A stretch of DNA of 64,000 nucleotides from Sphingomonas sp. R647 (lineage in GTDB: Bacteria; Pseudomonadota; Alphaproteobacteria; Sphingomonadales; Sphingomonadaceae): the NCBI RefSeq assembly GCF_020177055.1, contig NZ_JAIQXT010000005.1, positions 62,001 through 126,000 of the forward strand, given 5' to 3'. Position numbers and translations under genes: made by a program. Positions 37,235-45,484 of this stretch are shown in pieces (the first letter of the stretch is position 1; each line of letters starts with the position of its first letter). The notes under the pieces are model-generated. The model worked only from the letters and a program-made list of their open reading frames with translations. It searched no databases and was not told the origin of the DNA.

Positions 37235-37525
37235 TCACTGCGGCTTTGAGGTGCTTTCCGGCGCGGGCGTGGTTGGCTGCGTTCCACCGCTGGCGGGGGC
37301 TGGACCGCGGCCGCCCTTGTTCCTGCTCGAGCGGGCGGTGTTGTGGTTTGCCGTGGCATCGCCAGTCTCGACGGCGGGACCGCCCGGCGCGGCGATGGTC
37401 GATTTGTTCGACCGCGCGGTGTTGTGGTTGGCCTTTTCATCCCCCGCCGCCGCGCCGGACGGGCGGTCGGTCTGGATCGCGGCGGGCAGCAGCAGCGCGG
37501 CGAGCGAAAGTGCGAGAACGGACAT
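37235..37525 (-). CDS. Small secreted protein with two HNTARS repeats
   Basis: A 96-residue protein. A signal peptide (MSVLALSLAALLLPAAIQ) is followed by a polar, low-complexity mature part with two copies of a motif, ANHNTARSNKS and ANHNTARSSRN, each followed by a Gly/Pro-rich stretch. The C-terminus is Pro/Thr-rich. A GGGAGGG lies five bases upstream of the ATG. No family recognised; the repeats suggest a binding or structural role. Confidence 0.65.
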   Translation of the reverse strand: MSVLALSLAALLLPAAIQTDRPSGAAAGDEKANHNTARSNKSTIAAPGGPAVETGDATANHNTARSSRNKGGRGPAPASGGTQPTTPAPESTSKPQ

Positions 37526-37631
37526 CGGGACCCTCCCTGAAACGGTGTGGTACACGGAACAGGCCGACCGTCTCAGGGCGACAGATGCACTATTCGTTAC
37601 GGGGGGTGAATGCGCAATGAATTGCGCCGGA

Positions 37632-38327
37632 TCACCCCTTTGCCGTCACCATCAGCCCGCGCTGCACCGCCGGACGCGCAAGACCGCGTTCCAGCCACGC
37701 CGCGACGTTGGCGAAGTCATCGAAGCCGACCAGATCGCGTGCGTCGTAAAAACCGATCAAATTGCGGACCCAACCGAGCGAGGCGATGTCGGCGATCGAA
37801 TAGTCGCCCATGATCCAGTCGCGCCCGTTGAGTTGCGCATCGAGCACGCCGAGCAGCCGCTTCGATTCAGCGACATAGCGGTCGAGTGGGCGCTTGTCGG
37901 CGATCTCGCGCCCGGCGAATTTGTGGAAATAGCCGAGCTGGCCGAACATCGGGCCAAGGCCGCCCATCTGCCACATCACCCAGCCGATCGTTTCGTAGCG
38001 CTGCGCCGGGTCGAGGAATTTTCCGGTCTTGTCGGCGAGGTAGAGTAGGATCGCGCCGCTTTCGAACAACGCGAGCGGGCGGCCGTTCGGGCCGTCGGGA
38101 TCGAGGATCGCGGGGATTTTGCCATTGGGATTGAGGCTGAGAAACTCGGGCGTCTTCTGGTCGTCCGCGCCGATGTCGATCAGATGCGCCTCATAGGGCA
38201 GCCCGGTTTCCTCGAGCATGATCCCCGCCTTCACGCCATTGGGGGTGTTGAGCGAATACAGCTGGATGCGGTCCGGGTGCTGTGCGGGCCAGCGGGTCGT
38301 GATCGGGAAGTGCGACAGGTCAGCCAT
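37632..38327 (-). CDS. Glutathione S-transferase family protein (YfcG/YghU-like)
   Basis: A 231-residue protein with an N-terminal thioredoxin-like domain and a C-terminal helical domain. The segment YSLNTPNGVKAGIMLEETGLPYEAHLID is typical of the Nu-class (YfcG/YghU) enzymes, which act as disulfide-bond reductases with glutathione; the TPNG motif supplies the Thr and Asn used there. FESGAILLYLADK binds the glutathione gamma-glutamyl part. The substrate is unknown. Confidence 0.93.
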   Translation of the reverse strand: MADLSHFPITTRWPAQHPDRIQLYSLNTPNGVKAGIMLEETGLPYEAHLIDIGADDQKTPEFLSLNPNGKIPAILDPDGPNGRPLALFESGAILLYLADKTGKFLDPAQRYETIGWVMWQMGGLGPMFGQLGYFHKFAGREIADKRPLDRYVAESKRLLGVLDAQLNGRDWIMGDYSIADIASLGWVRNLIGFYDARDLVGFDDFANVAAWLERGLARPAVQRGLMVTAKG

Positions 38328-38375
38328 GCGGGAAACTCCTTTCCGGCGACATAGTATCGCCCTATTCGCATCGCT

Positions 38376-39533
38376 ATGGGCGCGCCGATGACTCCGACCG
38401 ATCTTCGCGTGGCGCTATTCAGCGGCAACTATAATTATGTGCGCGACGGCGCCAACCAGGCGCTGAACAAGCTGGTGCGCCATCTGCTCGACGCTGGCGT
38501 AACGGTGCGCGTCTATTCGCCGACCGTCGACAAGCCAGCCTTCGCGCCGGAGGGCGATCTGGTCAGCGTGCCGGCTTTTGCCATGCCGGGTGGACGCGGT
38601 GAGTATAAGGTCGCGCTGGGTCTGCCGCGCGCGCCGCGGGAGGATCTGGAGGCGTTTGCGCCGAACCTCGTCCATGTCTCCGCGCCCGAGTTTCTGGGCC
38701 ATGCCGCGGTGGCGTGGGCGCGCAAGCAGGGCATTCCGGTGCTCGCGTCGCTGCACACGCGGTTCGAGACCTATCCGCGCTATTATGGGCTGGGCTTTGT
38801 CGAGCCATGGCTGATCCGCCGCCTCAAGCGCTTTTACAACCGCGTCGATCGGGTGATGGTGCCGGGCCAGTCGATCGCCGAGCTGATCAAGAGCTGGGGC
38901 GTGACTACGCCGGTCGGCATCTGGTCGCGCGGGGTGGATCATGCGCGGTTCAATCCGCAGCGGCGTGATCTGGCGTGGCGGCGCGGGCTGGGGATCGCCG
39001 ACGATGTGCCGGCGATCGGGTTTCTCGGGCGGCTGGTGCTGGAAAAGGGGCTCGACATCTTTGCCGAGGTGGCGCGCGAGCTGACCCGGCGCGGGGTGCC
39101 GCACAAGGTGCTGGTGGTCGGCGAAGGTCCGGCGCGGGAGTGGTTCGCGGGGCAGGTGCCCGAGGCGATCTTTACCGGTTTTCAGTCGGGCGACGCGCTG
39201 GGCCGCGCGGTCGCGTCGATGGACGTATTCTTCAACCCGTCGGTGACCGAGACGTTCGGCAATGTGACGTCCGAAGCAATGGCGTGCGGCGTGCCGGTCG
39301 TCGCGGCGCGCGCGACCGGAGCGATGGACCTGGTGGTCGAGGGCGAGACCGGCTTCCTGGTCCCGCCTCGCGACGTCACCGCCTATGCCGATGCGATCGA
39401 ACGGCTGGCGCGCGATGCGGCGATGCGGGTGCGGTTCGGCGTGCTGGGGCATCAGCGGATGCAGGCGCAGGTGTGGCCGCAGGTCAATCAGGCGGTGCTG
39501 GACGCGTATCTTGAGGTGATGGCGGGGCGGTGA
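38376..39533 (+). CDS. GT4 family glycosyltransferase
   Basis: A 385-residue GT-B fold enzyme. The N-domain has VALFSGNYNYVRDGANQAL and the C-domain the nucleotide-sugar segment FLGRLVLEKGLDIFAEVA plus the family EX7E-type motif in SVTETFGNVTSEAMACGVPVVA. It resembles the alpha-mannosyl- or sulfoquinovosyl-transferase branch (MgtA/SqdX type), which glycosylates lipid acceptors; the donor and acceptor are not determined. An ATG 12 bases downstream is an alternative start. Confidence 0.9.
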   Translation: MGAPMTPTDLRVALFSGNYNYVRDGANQALNKLVRHLLDAGVTVRVYSPTVDKPAFAPEGDLVSVPAFAMPGGRGEYKVALGLPRAPREDLEAFAPNLVHVSAPEFLGHAAVAWARKQGIPVLASLHTRFETYPRYYGLGFVEPWLIRRLKRFYNRVDRVMVPGQSIAELIKSWGVTTPVGIWSRGVDHARFNPQRRDLAWRRGLGIADDVPAIGFLGRLVLEKGLDIFAEVARELTRRGVPHKVLVVGEGPAREWFAGQVPEAIFTGFQSGDALGRAVASMDVFFNPSVTETFGNVTSEAMACGVPVVAARATGAMDLVVEGETGFLVPPRDVTAYADAIERLARDAAMRVRFGVLGHQRMQAQVWPQVNQAVLDAYLEVMAGR

Positions 39534-39543
39534 TTCCCACCAA

Positions 39544-39674
39544 TCCTCTCCCGCAAGGGGGAGGTGTCGCCAAAGGCGACGGAGGGGGAGGAAGGGTCAC
39601 GGCTTCAGGCTTGAGGACATCGCCGTCCTCCCCCTCCGTCAGCTGCGCTGCCACCTCCCCCTGGCGGGGGAGGA
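39544..39674. repeat. REPIN-like inverted doublet (GGGGGAGGTGNCGCC family)
   Basis: Two inverted units: CCCGCAAGGGGGAGGTGTCG at the left and, in the other orientation, CCGCCAGGGGGAGGTGGCAG at the right, both with GACGGAGGGGGAGG tails pointing to the centre. The same family is at 42078-42210 and, diverged, at 58038-58201. Confidence 0.75.
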
Positions 39675-39716
39675 TTACAAGCCTTGTCTATTCGGGTCGC
39701 GTCGCGTGTTGACTGG

Positions 39717-39752
39717 CCCTCCCATAACCCCTCCCGCAAGCGGGAGGGGGAC
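39717..39752. repeat. Single GC-rich palindromic repeat (CTCCCGC family)
   Basis: A single unit CCCTCCCGCAAGCGGGAGG with flanks like those at 22447-22488. It lies just downstream of the DUF2218 gene (ends 39753). Confidence 0.6.
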
Positions 39753-40067
39753 TTAATCCCAATCGTACTTCAGCCCCTCCTCGCGAAACGCAAACCGGTC
39801 GATATGGCGTTCGATCGCGCCTTTCAGCCCTTCGGCCTGCTCGGGCGCGCTGGCGTCGATGCGGATCGCGATGCCGTCGGGTTTGGCGTCGAGCGTGACC
39901 AGTCCGTCGCCGGGCCAGTCCGCGCCGCGCGCATCCTTGGGGAAGACGATCGTGCCGTGGTCAGCGGTGTAGTCGACCTTCAGGTTATGCTCCCAGTGCT
40001 TGCACAGCTGCTGGAGGTAGCGCGACGCCTTGTCGGTCGCGGCGAAGCCGGTTGCGGTTACCGTCAT
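39753..40067 (-). CDS. DUF2218 domain-containing protein
   Basis: A 104-residue protein of the DUF2218 family, recognisable from the start KASRYLQQLCKHWEHNLKVDY and FPKDARGADWPGDGLVTLDA. Its function is unknown; it is common next to siderophore or PadR genes. The start ATG overlaps the PadR stop (TAATG), so regulator and DUF2218 form one operon. Confidence 0.88.
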   Translation of the reverse strand: MTVTATGFAATDKASRYLQQLCKHWEHNLKVDYTADHGTIVFPKDARGADWPGDGLVTLDAKPDGIAIRIDASAPEQAEGLKGAIERHIDRFAFREEGLKYDWD

Positions 40068-40657
40068 TACAGCCGCTCCACCTTGCGCGCAGCGGCGTCG
40101 ATGATGTCGACGATCGCGTCGACCGTCTCCTGATCGGTCTCGCCGTCGTTGAGCCGCTGCATCACCGCCATTTTGAGGTTGCCCATCGCGCGCCGCACCG
40201 GGCTGCGCCCGCTTTTCTCGCGCATCGTGCCGAGTTCGGCGAGGCGGCCCATCAGCACCGTCACCTGTTCTGCATTCTCGTCGAGATGCGCCTGTCCGGT
40301 GGAGGTGATCGCGTAGAGCTTCTTGGCGCCCTCCGCCGCCTGTTCGGCGATATGGTCCATGTCGGCGAGCAGCGTTAGCGTCGGATAGACCACGCCGGGG
40401 CTAGGCGCATAGGCGCCGCCGGTGCGCTCTTCGATCTCGCGGATCAGGTCATAGCCGTGGCGCGGCTGGTCGGCGATCAGCGCTAGCAGGACGAGGCGGA
40501 GCTCGTCGCCGGTGAACATGCGGCGGCGTCCGCGTCCGCCGCCGCCCGGCGCTTCGCCGCTCATATCCCATTCGACGGTGAACGGCCCCCATTGGCGGCG
40601 TCCGCGGCTGGCATGCATGTCGTGCGGCCCGTGGCCGCGATGATGTCCTCGAAACAT
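40067..40657 (-). CDS. PadR family transcriptional regulator
   Basis: A 196-residue regulator. The N-terminal 45 residues are His-, Gly- and Arg-rich (MFRGHHRGHGPHDMH), as in metal- or flavin-related PadR proteins. The winged helix starts at GDELRLVLLALIADQPRHGYDLIREIEERTGGAYAPSPGVVYPTLTLL, given here only as a position (about residues 50-97). A C-terminal dimer helix follows. The ATG at 40657 has AAGGA seven bases upstream. A perfect 12-bp palindrome lies 35 bases upstream of the start. Confidence 0.92.
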   Translation of the reverse strand: MFRGHHRGHGPHDMHASRGRRQWGPFTVEWDMSGEAPGGGGRGRRRMFTGDELRLVLLALIADQPRHGYDLIREIEERTGGAYAPSPGVVYPTLTLLADMDHIAEQAAEGAKKLYAITSTGQAHLDENAEQVTVLMGRLAELGTMREKSGRSPVRRAMGNLKMAVMQRLNDGETDQETVDAIVDIIDAAARKVERL

Positions 40658-40691
40658 TCTATATCCTTCATATCCGAGTCTTGATGCGTCT

Positions 40692-40703
40692 AAGATATAT
40701 CTT
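40692..40703. promoter_or_regulatory. Candidate PadR operator
   Basis: AAGATATATCTT is a perfect 12-bp palindrome between padR and rarA. It overlaps the likely -10 region of padR: TTGTCA (minus strand, 40718-40713) lies 16 bases upstream of TATCTT within the palindrome. Self-repression by the PadR protein is an inference. Confidence 0.45.
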
Positions 40704-40759
40704 GAACGCATTTTGACAAGACCCTTCGCGTTGCGGCGCGTAATTCCTATATCGTGCCC

Positions 40760-42070
40760 ATGGCTGACCTGTTCGGCGGGACCGAACCCGCCGCCTCCCC
40801 TTCCGAAGTTTCCGCCTCCGCGCCGCTGGCCGATCGGCTGCGTCCGGCGCGGCTGGACGAGGTGGTCGGGCAAGAGCATCTGACCGGCCCCGAGGGCGCG
40901 ATCGGGCGGATGGTCGCGGCGGGGAAGCTGTCGTCGATCATCCTGTGGGGGCCGCCGGGGACGGGCAAGACGACGACGGCGCGGCTGCTCGCCGATGCGG
41001 TGGGGCTGCGCTTCGTCGCGATCAGCGCGGTGTTTTCCGGCGTCGCGGATTTGAAAAAGGTGTTCGCCGAAGCCAGGGATCATGCCCGGATCGGTCAGCG
41101 CACCCTGTTGTTCGTGGACGAGATCCACCGCTTCAACCGCGCGCAGCAGGACGGGTTTCTCCCCTTTGTCGAGGATGGCACGGTGACTCTGGTCGGCGCG
41201 ACGACCGAGAATCCCAGCTTCGAACTCAATGCCGCGTTGCTCAGCCGGGCGCAGGTGCTGATCCTGCGACGGCTGGATCATCCGGCGCTCAGCCAGTTGC
41301 TCGACCGCGCCGAGGCGATCGAAGGCCGCCCCCTGCCCCTCACCCCCGAAGCGCGCGACGCGCTGGTGGCGAGCGCCGATGGTGACGGGCGGTTCCTGCT
41401 CAATCAGGCGGAGACGCTCTATTCGGTCAGCTTCGACGCGCCGCTCGATCCGGCGGGGCTGTCGGCATTCCTGCAGCGCCGCGTCGCGGTCTACGACAAG
41501 GACCGCGAGGGGCATTACAACCTCATCTCCGCGCTGCATAAATCGCTGCGCGGGAGCGATCCGCAGGCGGCGCTCTACTATCTCGCGCGGATGCTGGTGG
41601 CGGGCGAGGAGCCGCTGTACGTGCTGCGGCGGCTGGTGCGGTTTGCGAGCGAGGATATCGGCCTGGCTGACCCGCAGGCTTTGGTCCAGTGCCTTGCCGC
41701 CAAGGACAGTTACGAGTTTCTGGGGTCGCCCGAGGGCGAACTCGCGATCGTGCAGGCATGCCTCTATTGCGCGACCGCGCCCAAATCGAACGCGGCCTAT
41801 AAGGCGATGAAATCGGCGTGGCGCAGCGCGAAGGAGACGGGATCGCTGATGCCACCGCAGAACATCCTCAATGCGCCGACCAAGCTGATGAAGGAGATCG
41901 GCTATGGCAAGGGCTATGCCTATGACCATGATGCCGAGGGCGGGTTTTCGGGCGCGAATTACTGGCCGGAAGAGATGACGCCGGAGACCTTCTACACCCC
42001 GACCGACCGGGGCACGGAGAAGCGTATCGCCGAGCGGCTGGCGTGGTGGGACGCGCGGCGGGGGCGGTAA
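40760..42070 (+). CDS. rarA: Replication-associated recombination protein A (AAA+ ATPase)
   Basis: A 436-residue clamp-loader-like ATPase acting at stalled replication forks. The N-terminal [20 protein letters not shown] precedes Walker [17 protein letters not shown] and Walker [12 protein letters not shown]; sensor residues are in [20 protein letters not shown]. The C-terminal tetramerisation part ends [23 protein letters not shown]. The ATG at 40760 was chosen; a GTG two codons upstream is possible. Confidence 0.96.
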   Translation: MADLFGGTEPAASPSEVSASAPLADRLRPARLDEVVGQEHLTGPEGAIGRMVAAGKLSSIILWGPPGTGKTTTARLLADAVGLRFVAISAVFSGVADLKKVFAEARDHARIGQRTLLFVDEIHRFNRAQQDGFLPFVEDGTVTLVGATTENPSFELNAALLSRAQVLILRRLDHPALSQLLDRAEAIEGRPLPLTPEARDALVASADGDGRFLLNQAETLYSVSFDAPLDPAGLSAFLQRRVAVYDKDREGHYNLISALHKSLRGSDPQAALYYLARMLVAGEEPLYVLRRLVRFASEDIGLADPQALVQCLAAKDSYEFLGSPEGELAIVQACLYCATAPKSNAAYKAMKSAWRSAKETGSLMPPQNILNAPTKLMKEIGYGKGYAYDHDAEGGFSGANYWPEEMTPETFYTPTDRGTEKRIAERLAWWDARRGR

Positions 42071-42077
42071 GACCTGA

Positions 42078-42210
42078 TCCTCCCCCGCCAGGGGGAGGTG
42101 GCGCCGAAGGCGACGGAGGGGGAGGACGGCTGCGTCCTTGAGCCTCTTGCCGTCGTGCCTCCTCCCCCTCCGTCAGCTGCGCTGACACCTCCCCCTGGCG
42201 GGGGAGGAGG
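42078..42210. repeat. REPIN-like inverted doublet (GGGGGAGGTGNCGCC family)
   Basis: Inverted pair of the unit TCCCCCGCCAGGGGGAGGTG, with the two tails GACGGAGGGGGAGG facing inward. It lies between the convergent rarA and alginate-lyase-family genes and could stop transcription from both. Confidence 0.75.
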
Positions 42211-42216
42211 ATTGGG

Positions 42217-43464
42217 CTAATCGCCGACCCGATAGCGCAGGACCACATCGCCCTCGCCCTTGCGCTGCCACACGCCGGGCCAAGCCACATCGGCGCGGAG
42301 GAGCAGGGCGTCGAGTTCGGCGGCCGGCCACTTCATCTCTTTGTGCGGCCAGGCTTCGACCCGCCCGCGATAGGCGGCGACGAAGTCGGTGGCGGCGCGC
42401 AATGAGCGGCCCTTGCCGTCGGTCCAGCCGTAGAGATCGACGCCAAGGCACGCGGCGCTGTCGGCGACGTGGTAGGCCGGTTCGATCGCGTAGAGCGAGT
42501 AATGGAAGCTGCGCGTGCGGCTAAGTTCCTCGGGCAGCGCGCCGCCGGGTTCCATCTGCTTTTCGATCCGATTTTTCGGGAAGTCGGCGACCACCTTGCG
42601 CGCCAGGTCGGGGCGGCGGGCGAACAGCGCGAAGCGGGTGACCTGTGCGTCGTACCAGATGCCGTGATTGTTGGTCTTGGCCCCCTCGCCTTTGCCATTC
42701 GGGCTGGAAAGCATCCAGTCGAGATAGCGGCTGAACCAGTCCTCGAGCGCGGTGACCTCTGCAGCCGACAATGCGCCCGCCGGGGCGATCAAGCCGACCG
42801 CGTCGATCACCGCGATGAAGGCGCTGGTGTCGAGCACGCCCTCGGGCCGCCCGTCCGAGCGCCCGGGCACCATCTGGGCGTAGTTCATGTTGGGGTTCAT
42901 CGCCGTTGCCGGATCGAGGAACCAGGCGCGGACGATCGCCGCAACCTTGTCGGCGTAGATCTTCTCGCCGCGATAATAATAGGCCAGCGCCAGCACATCC
43001 GCGTCGCTCGCCATGCGGCCAAGCGCGGTGCGGTCAAAGCGGTTGGTGCTACGCTCCGGATTGAAACTGCCATCGCGGCGGACATAGGGGCCGGCAGGAT
43101 TGGCGGGATCGGGCCACCAATAGGGGGCGAGGCTGACATAGTCGTTGCGGTCGCCCGAGGGCGGGATCGTGCGCTTGTCGAGCACGCTGCCGGGCTTGCG
43201 CTTGAGCGCCTGCTCAGCCCGCGCCATCAGCGCTGTATAGGCCGACTTGACCGCCGGATCGGTGGCGATCGTTGCACGCACTGCCTGAAGTTCAGCCGGA
43301 CGCAGCGTGAAGGTGCGCCGTCCGCCGAACGCCGCGGCATAGCCCTCGACGCCGGTGCAGCGCTGCGCGGATGAAAAGGCCGCCGCCGGGGGTGAAGACC
43401 CCGCGGCGGCGGTGATGGCGAGGACCGAGAGAGGGATGGCCCAGCCGAGTTTCTGAAAGCTCAC
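42217..43464 (-). CDS. Secreted alginate lyase family protein (PL5-like)
   Basis: A 415-residue protein with a signal peptide (hydrophobic WAIPLSVLAITAAA, cleavage near PAAA). The mature protein has the alginate-lyase-type all-helical (alpha/alpha) fold: DYVSLAPYWWPDP with the substrate-binding Tyr and Trp, and NNHGIWYDAQVTRFALF, the conserved Asn-His catalytic segment. By family knowledge it cleaves a uronate polymer by beta-elimination; the true substrate is not certain. The GTG start at 43464 gives the cleanest signal peptide. Two candidate GntR operators lie 100-160 bases upstream. Confidence 0.88.
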   Translation of the reverse strand: MSFQKLGWAIPLSVLAITAAAGSSPPAAAFSSAQRCTGVEGYAAAFGGRRTFTLRPAELQAVRATIATDPAVKSAYTALMARAEQALKRKPGSVLDKRTIPPSGDRNDYVSLAPYWWPDPANPAGPYVRRDGSFNPERSTNRFDRTALGRMASDADVLALAYYYRGEKIYADKVAAIVRAWFLDPATAMNPNMNYAQMVPGRSDGRPEGVLDTSAFIAVIDAVGLIAPAGALSAAEVTALEDWFSRYLDWMLSSPNGKGEGAKTNNHGIWYDAQVTRFALFARRPDLARKVVADFPKNRIEKQMEPGGALPEELSRTRSFHYSLYAIEPAYHVADSAACLGVDLYGWTDGKGRSLRAATDFVAAYRGRVEAWPHKEMKWPAAELDALLLRADVAWPGVWQRKGEGDVVLRYRVGD

Positions 43465-43563
43465 GGGCGGACCCGGAAGCCGAAGTGATCGTGCGTGCCG
43501 CTGTCCGGGGCGGCGGCGGTCGTGTCGCGCGTGTTCATGGTGCCGGGTGCTCCGGTATGCGAT

Positions 43564-43574
43564 GTGTATGACAA
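43564..43574. promoter_or_regulatory. Candidate GntR operator, imperfect site
   Basis: GTGTATGACAA differs by one base from TTGTNNNACAA, the palindrome type bound by FadR-subfamily GntR proteins. It lies 100 bases upstream of the alginate-lyase-family start. Confidence 0.4.
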
Positions 43575-43606
43575 CTGGCGCGGTGGCCGTCAACTAGCCC
43601 TTAGTC

Positions 43607-45484
43607 TTAGTTGTATGACAATGACCAACCTGCCTCGACCGTTCGCGCGGGTATATCGCCGCCTTCACGCGCGCATTTGACGACCGTCGCGAACGGGCCG
43701 GTGGGAGCGCGATAGACCGGATCGGTCGCCGGCTGCGCCTCGCACGCGCCATAGCCGGTCGCGGCGAACCGCTTCACCGCGCCGCGTGCGAACTGGATGC
43801 CGGATGCACCCGTTGCGGGAGCGTCCGAGAAGCTGGCAAACTCCATATCGATCCGCGCGATCTTCACGCCTTCTGCAGGAACGATGCGGTCGCGGCGCTC
43901 GATCTTGCCCGGCGAAAAGCGATAGTGGGTTTCGATCGACACCCGCGTGTCGAGTTGCGCGTCGTTGCCGCCCATGCGGTCGAGCGCGGTCTGGTGCCAG
44001 CGCACATCGGTCACCGCTCCGCGCCGTGTGACGCGGACATCCTTGAAGAACGCCAGCGGCAACAGCACGTCGCCATTGGCCAGCGTGATGCGCGGCAGAA
44101 GCTGCGGATAGGGCGCATCCGCCGACGCGGCGAGCATCCCGGGCGAGAAGGGGATCGGGAAATAGGGGTTGTTCATATGCTGCCCCTCCGCCCCGTTGAT
44201 GATCGGAAGCGCGATCATCCGCGCGCCGTCGCGGATCGTCACCAGCCCGCGATCATGCACGCCGCGCGCGAACCAGGTCATGGTCGAGCGCGGCAGCGTG
44301 TCGAGCCAGCGCGCGAACCCCGGATCCGGCGCCTGACCGCGATAGCCGAGCCGGTTCCAGATCGCATTGGTGTAGATGTGCTGGCGCGCGAGGCTGAAAT
44401 TCTCGCCGAGAATCCGGCCTTCGCCACGATAGACATCGGTGCGCCGCCCCTGCCCCCATGCGGTGCGGCCCCACAGGTCGACCGACCCGCTGACCGGATC
44501 AATCCAGAAATCCATGTAACGCGCGGTGACCCGGCTGGAGAAGGCATAGGCCATGCGCTCTTCGACCGGGGTCATCACCTTGAGCAAGGCGGCGGCGGTC
44601 AGCACTTCGAGGAAGGCGGTGTCGCCATAGGTGCCGATGCTGCGGCCATATTCGAACCCCTCGCCATGCAGGTTGAAGCGCGGGAGCAGCAGGTCGACCG
44701 ACTTGCGCAGCCATGCTTTGACCTCTGCGCTCGGCGTCATGCCGGTTTCGAGCAGGCGGTGCGCAATCTCCCCGATCAGCAGCACCGAATAGCGGTCAAA
44801 CCGCCCCTTCCCCTCGGTCTCGTCGGCAAAGCCATATTCGCCCGAATATTTGCGGTAATGGTCGATCATCCGCGCGAGCAACTGGTCCCCCGCCGACGCA
44901 TCTTCCCAGCCGAGCAGGTGGCGGAAGCGCGCGATCGAGAAGGCGACGCCGTAATAGTTGTTGGGCAGGTTGATCAGGCTGAGGTCGGGGCGGACAAAGC
45001 GACGCCAGTCGAGCTTTTCGCGCAACGCGGCGAGCGTCGCGGGCCGCACTGCGCGGTCGAGCAGTCCACGCGCGTGCAGGTCGTGCAGTGCGGCGATGTA
45101 GTAATAAAGGCCCCAGCTCTCATTCTCATTGGCAAGCGTAAGGTCGGCCATGTCGGCAAATTCGCGCAGCCGCTGGTCGAGCTTGGGATCGCCGGGTTCA
45201 AGCGCGACGATGCGGTGCGCCATCGTTGCGGCGATCTTGCCGGGCAGAAAGCGGTCACCGCCGCCAAACACAGCGACGCCATCAATCTTCGTCGCCTTGC
45301 CATCGCGCAGCAGCTGTTCGACCAGCCGTTCAAGCTGGGGCGACAGGCGGGTGGTGACGCTGGTGTCCATCGGCGCGACGCTGTCGGCGTAAAGCGGGCC
45401 GGCCGGCACATCGGCGCGGCGATCGACGGGGGCGGCCTGAGCAGCGACGGGGGCCGCGAGTGCCAACAGCAACAACGAACGCAT
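43607..45484 (-). CDS. Secreted protein of unknown family, probable polysaccharide-active enzyme
   Basis: A 625-residue protein with a signal peptide (MRSLLLLALAAPVAAQA). Residues about 45-360 are predicted helical, with repeated Tyr/Trp/Gly-rich turns such as NENESWGLYYYIAAL, NLPNNYYGVAFSIARFRHLLGW and GEGFEYGRSIGTYGDTA, the look of an (alpha/alpha) toroid. Residues 390-625 are mainly beta strands. This two-part plan is that of many polysaccharide lyases, and the neighbours are carbohydrate enzymes, but I cannot place it in a named family. The ATG at 45484 overlaps the GH105 stop and has AAGGAG eight bases upstream. The frame ends inside a perfect TTGTNNNACAA site. Confidence 0.8.
   Translation of the reverse strand: MRSLLLLALAAPVAAQAAPVDRRADVPAGPLYADSVAPMDTSVTTRLSPQLERLVEQLLRDGKATKIDGVAVFGGGDRFLPGKIAATMAHRIVALEPGDPKLDQRLREFADMADLTLANENESWGLYYYIAALHDLHARGLLDRAVRPATLAALREKLDWRRFVRPDLSLINLPNNYYGVAFSIARFRHLLGWEDASAGDQLLARMIDHYRKYSGEYGFADETEGKGRFDRYSVLLIGEIAHRLLETGMTPSAEVKAWLRKSVDLLLPRFNLHGEGFEYGRSIGTYGDTAFLEVLTAAALLKVMTPVEERMAYAFSSRVTARYMDFWIDPVSGSVDLWGRTAWGQGRRTDVYRGEGRILGENFSLARQHIYTNAIWNRLGYRGQAPDPGFARWLDTLPRSTMTWFARGVHDRGLVTIRDGARMIALPIINGAEGQHMNNPYFPIPFSPGMLAASADAPYPQLLPRITLANGDVLLPLAFFKDVRVTRRGAVTDVRWHQTALDRMGGNDAQLDTRVSIETHYRFSPGKIERRDRIVPAEGVKIARIDMEFASFSDAPATGASGIQFARGAVKRFAATGYGACEAQPATDPVYRAPTGPFATVVKCAREGGDIPARTVEAGWSLSYN
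43611..43621. promoter_or_regulatory. Candidate GntR operator, perfect site
   Basis: TTGTATGACAA is a perfect TTGTNNNACAA palindrome. It overlaps the last four codons of the 625-residue gene and lies about 150 bases upstream of the alginate-lyase-family gene. Confidence 0.5.

Noticed and set aside
40067..41929. A long minus-strand extension upstream of padR
   Set aside because: The extra 420 codons are antisense to rarA; the PadR protein is complete from the ATG at 40657 with a ribosome site.
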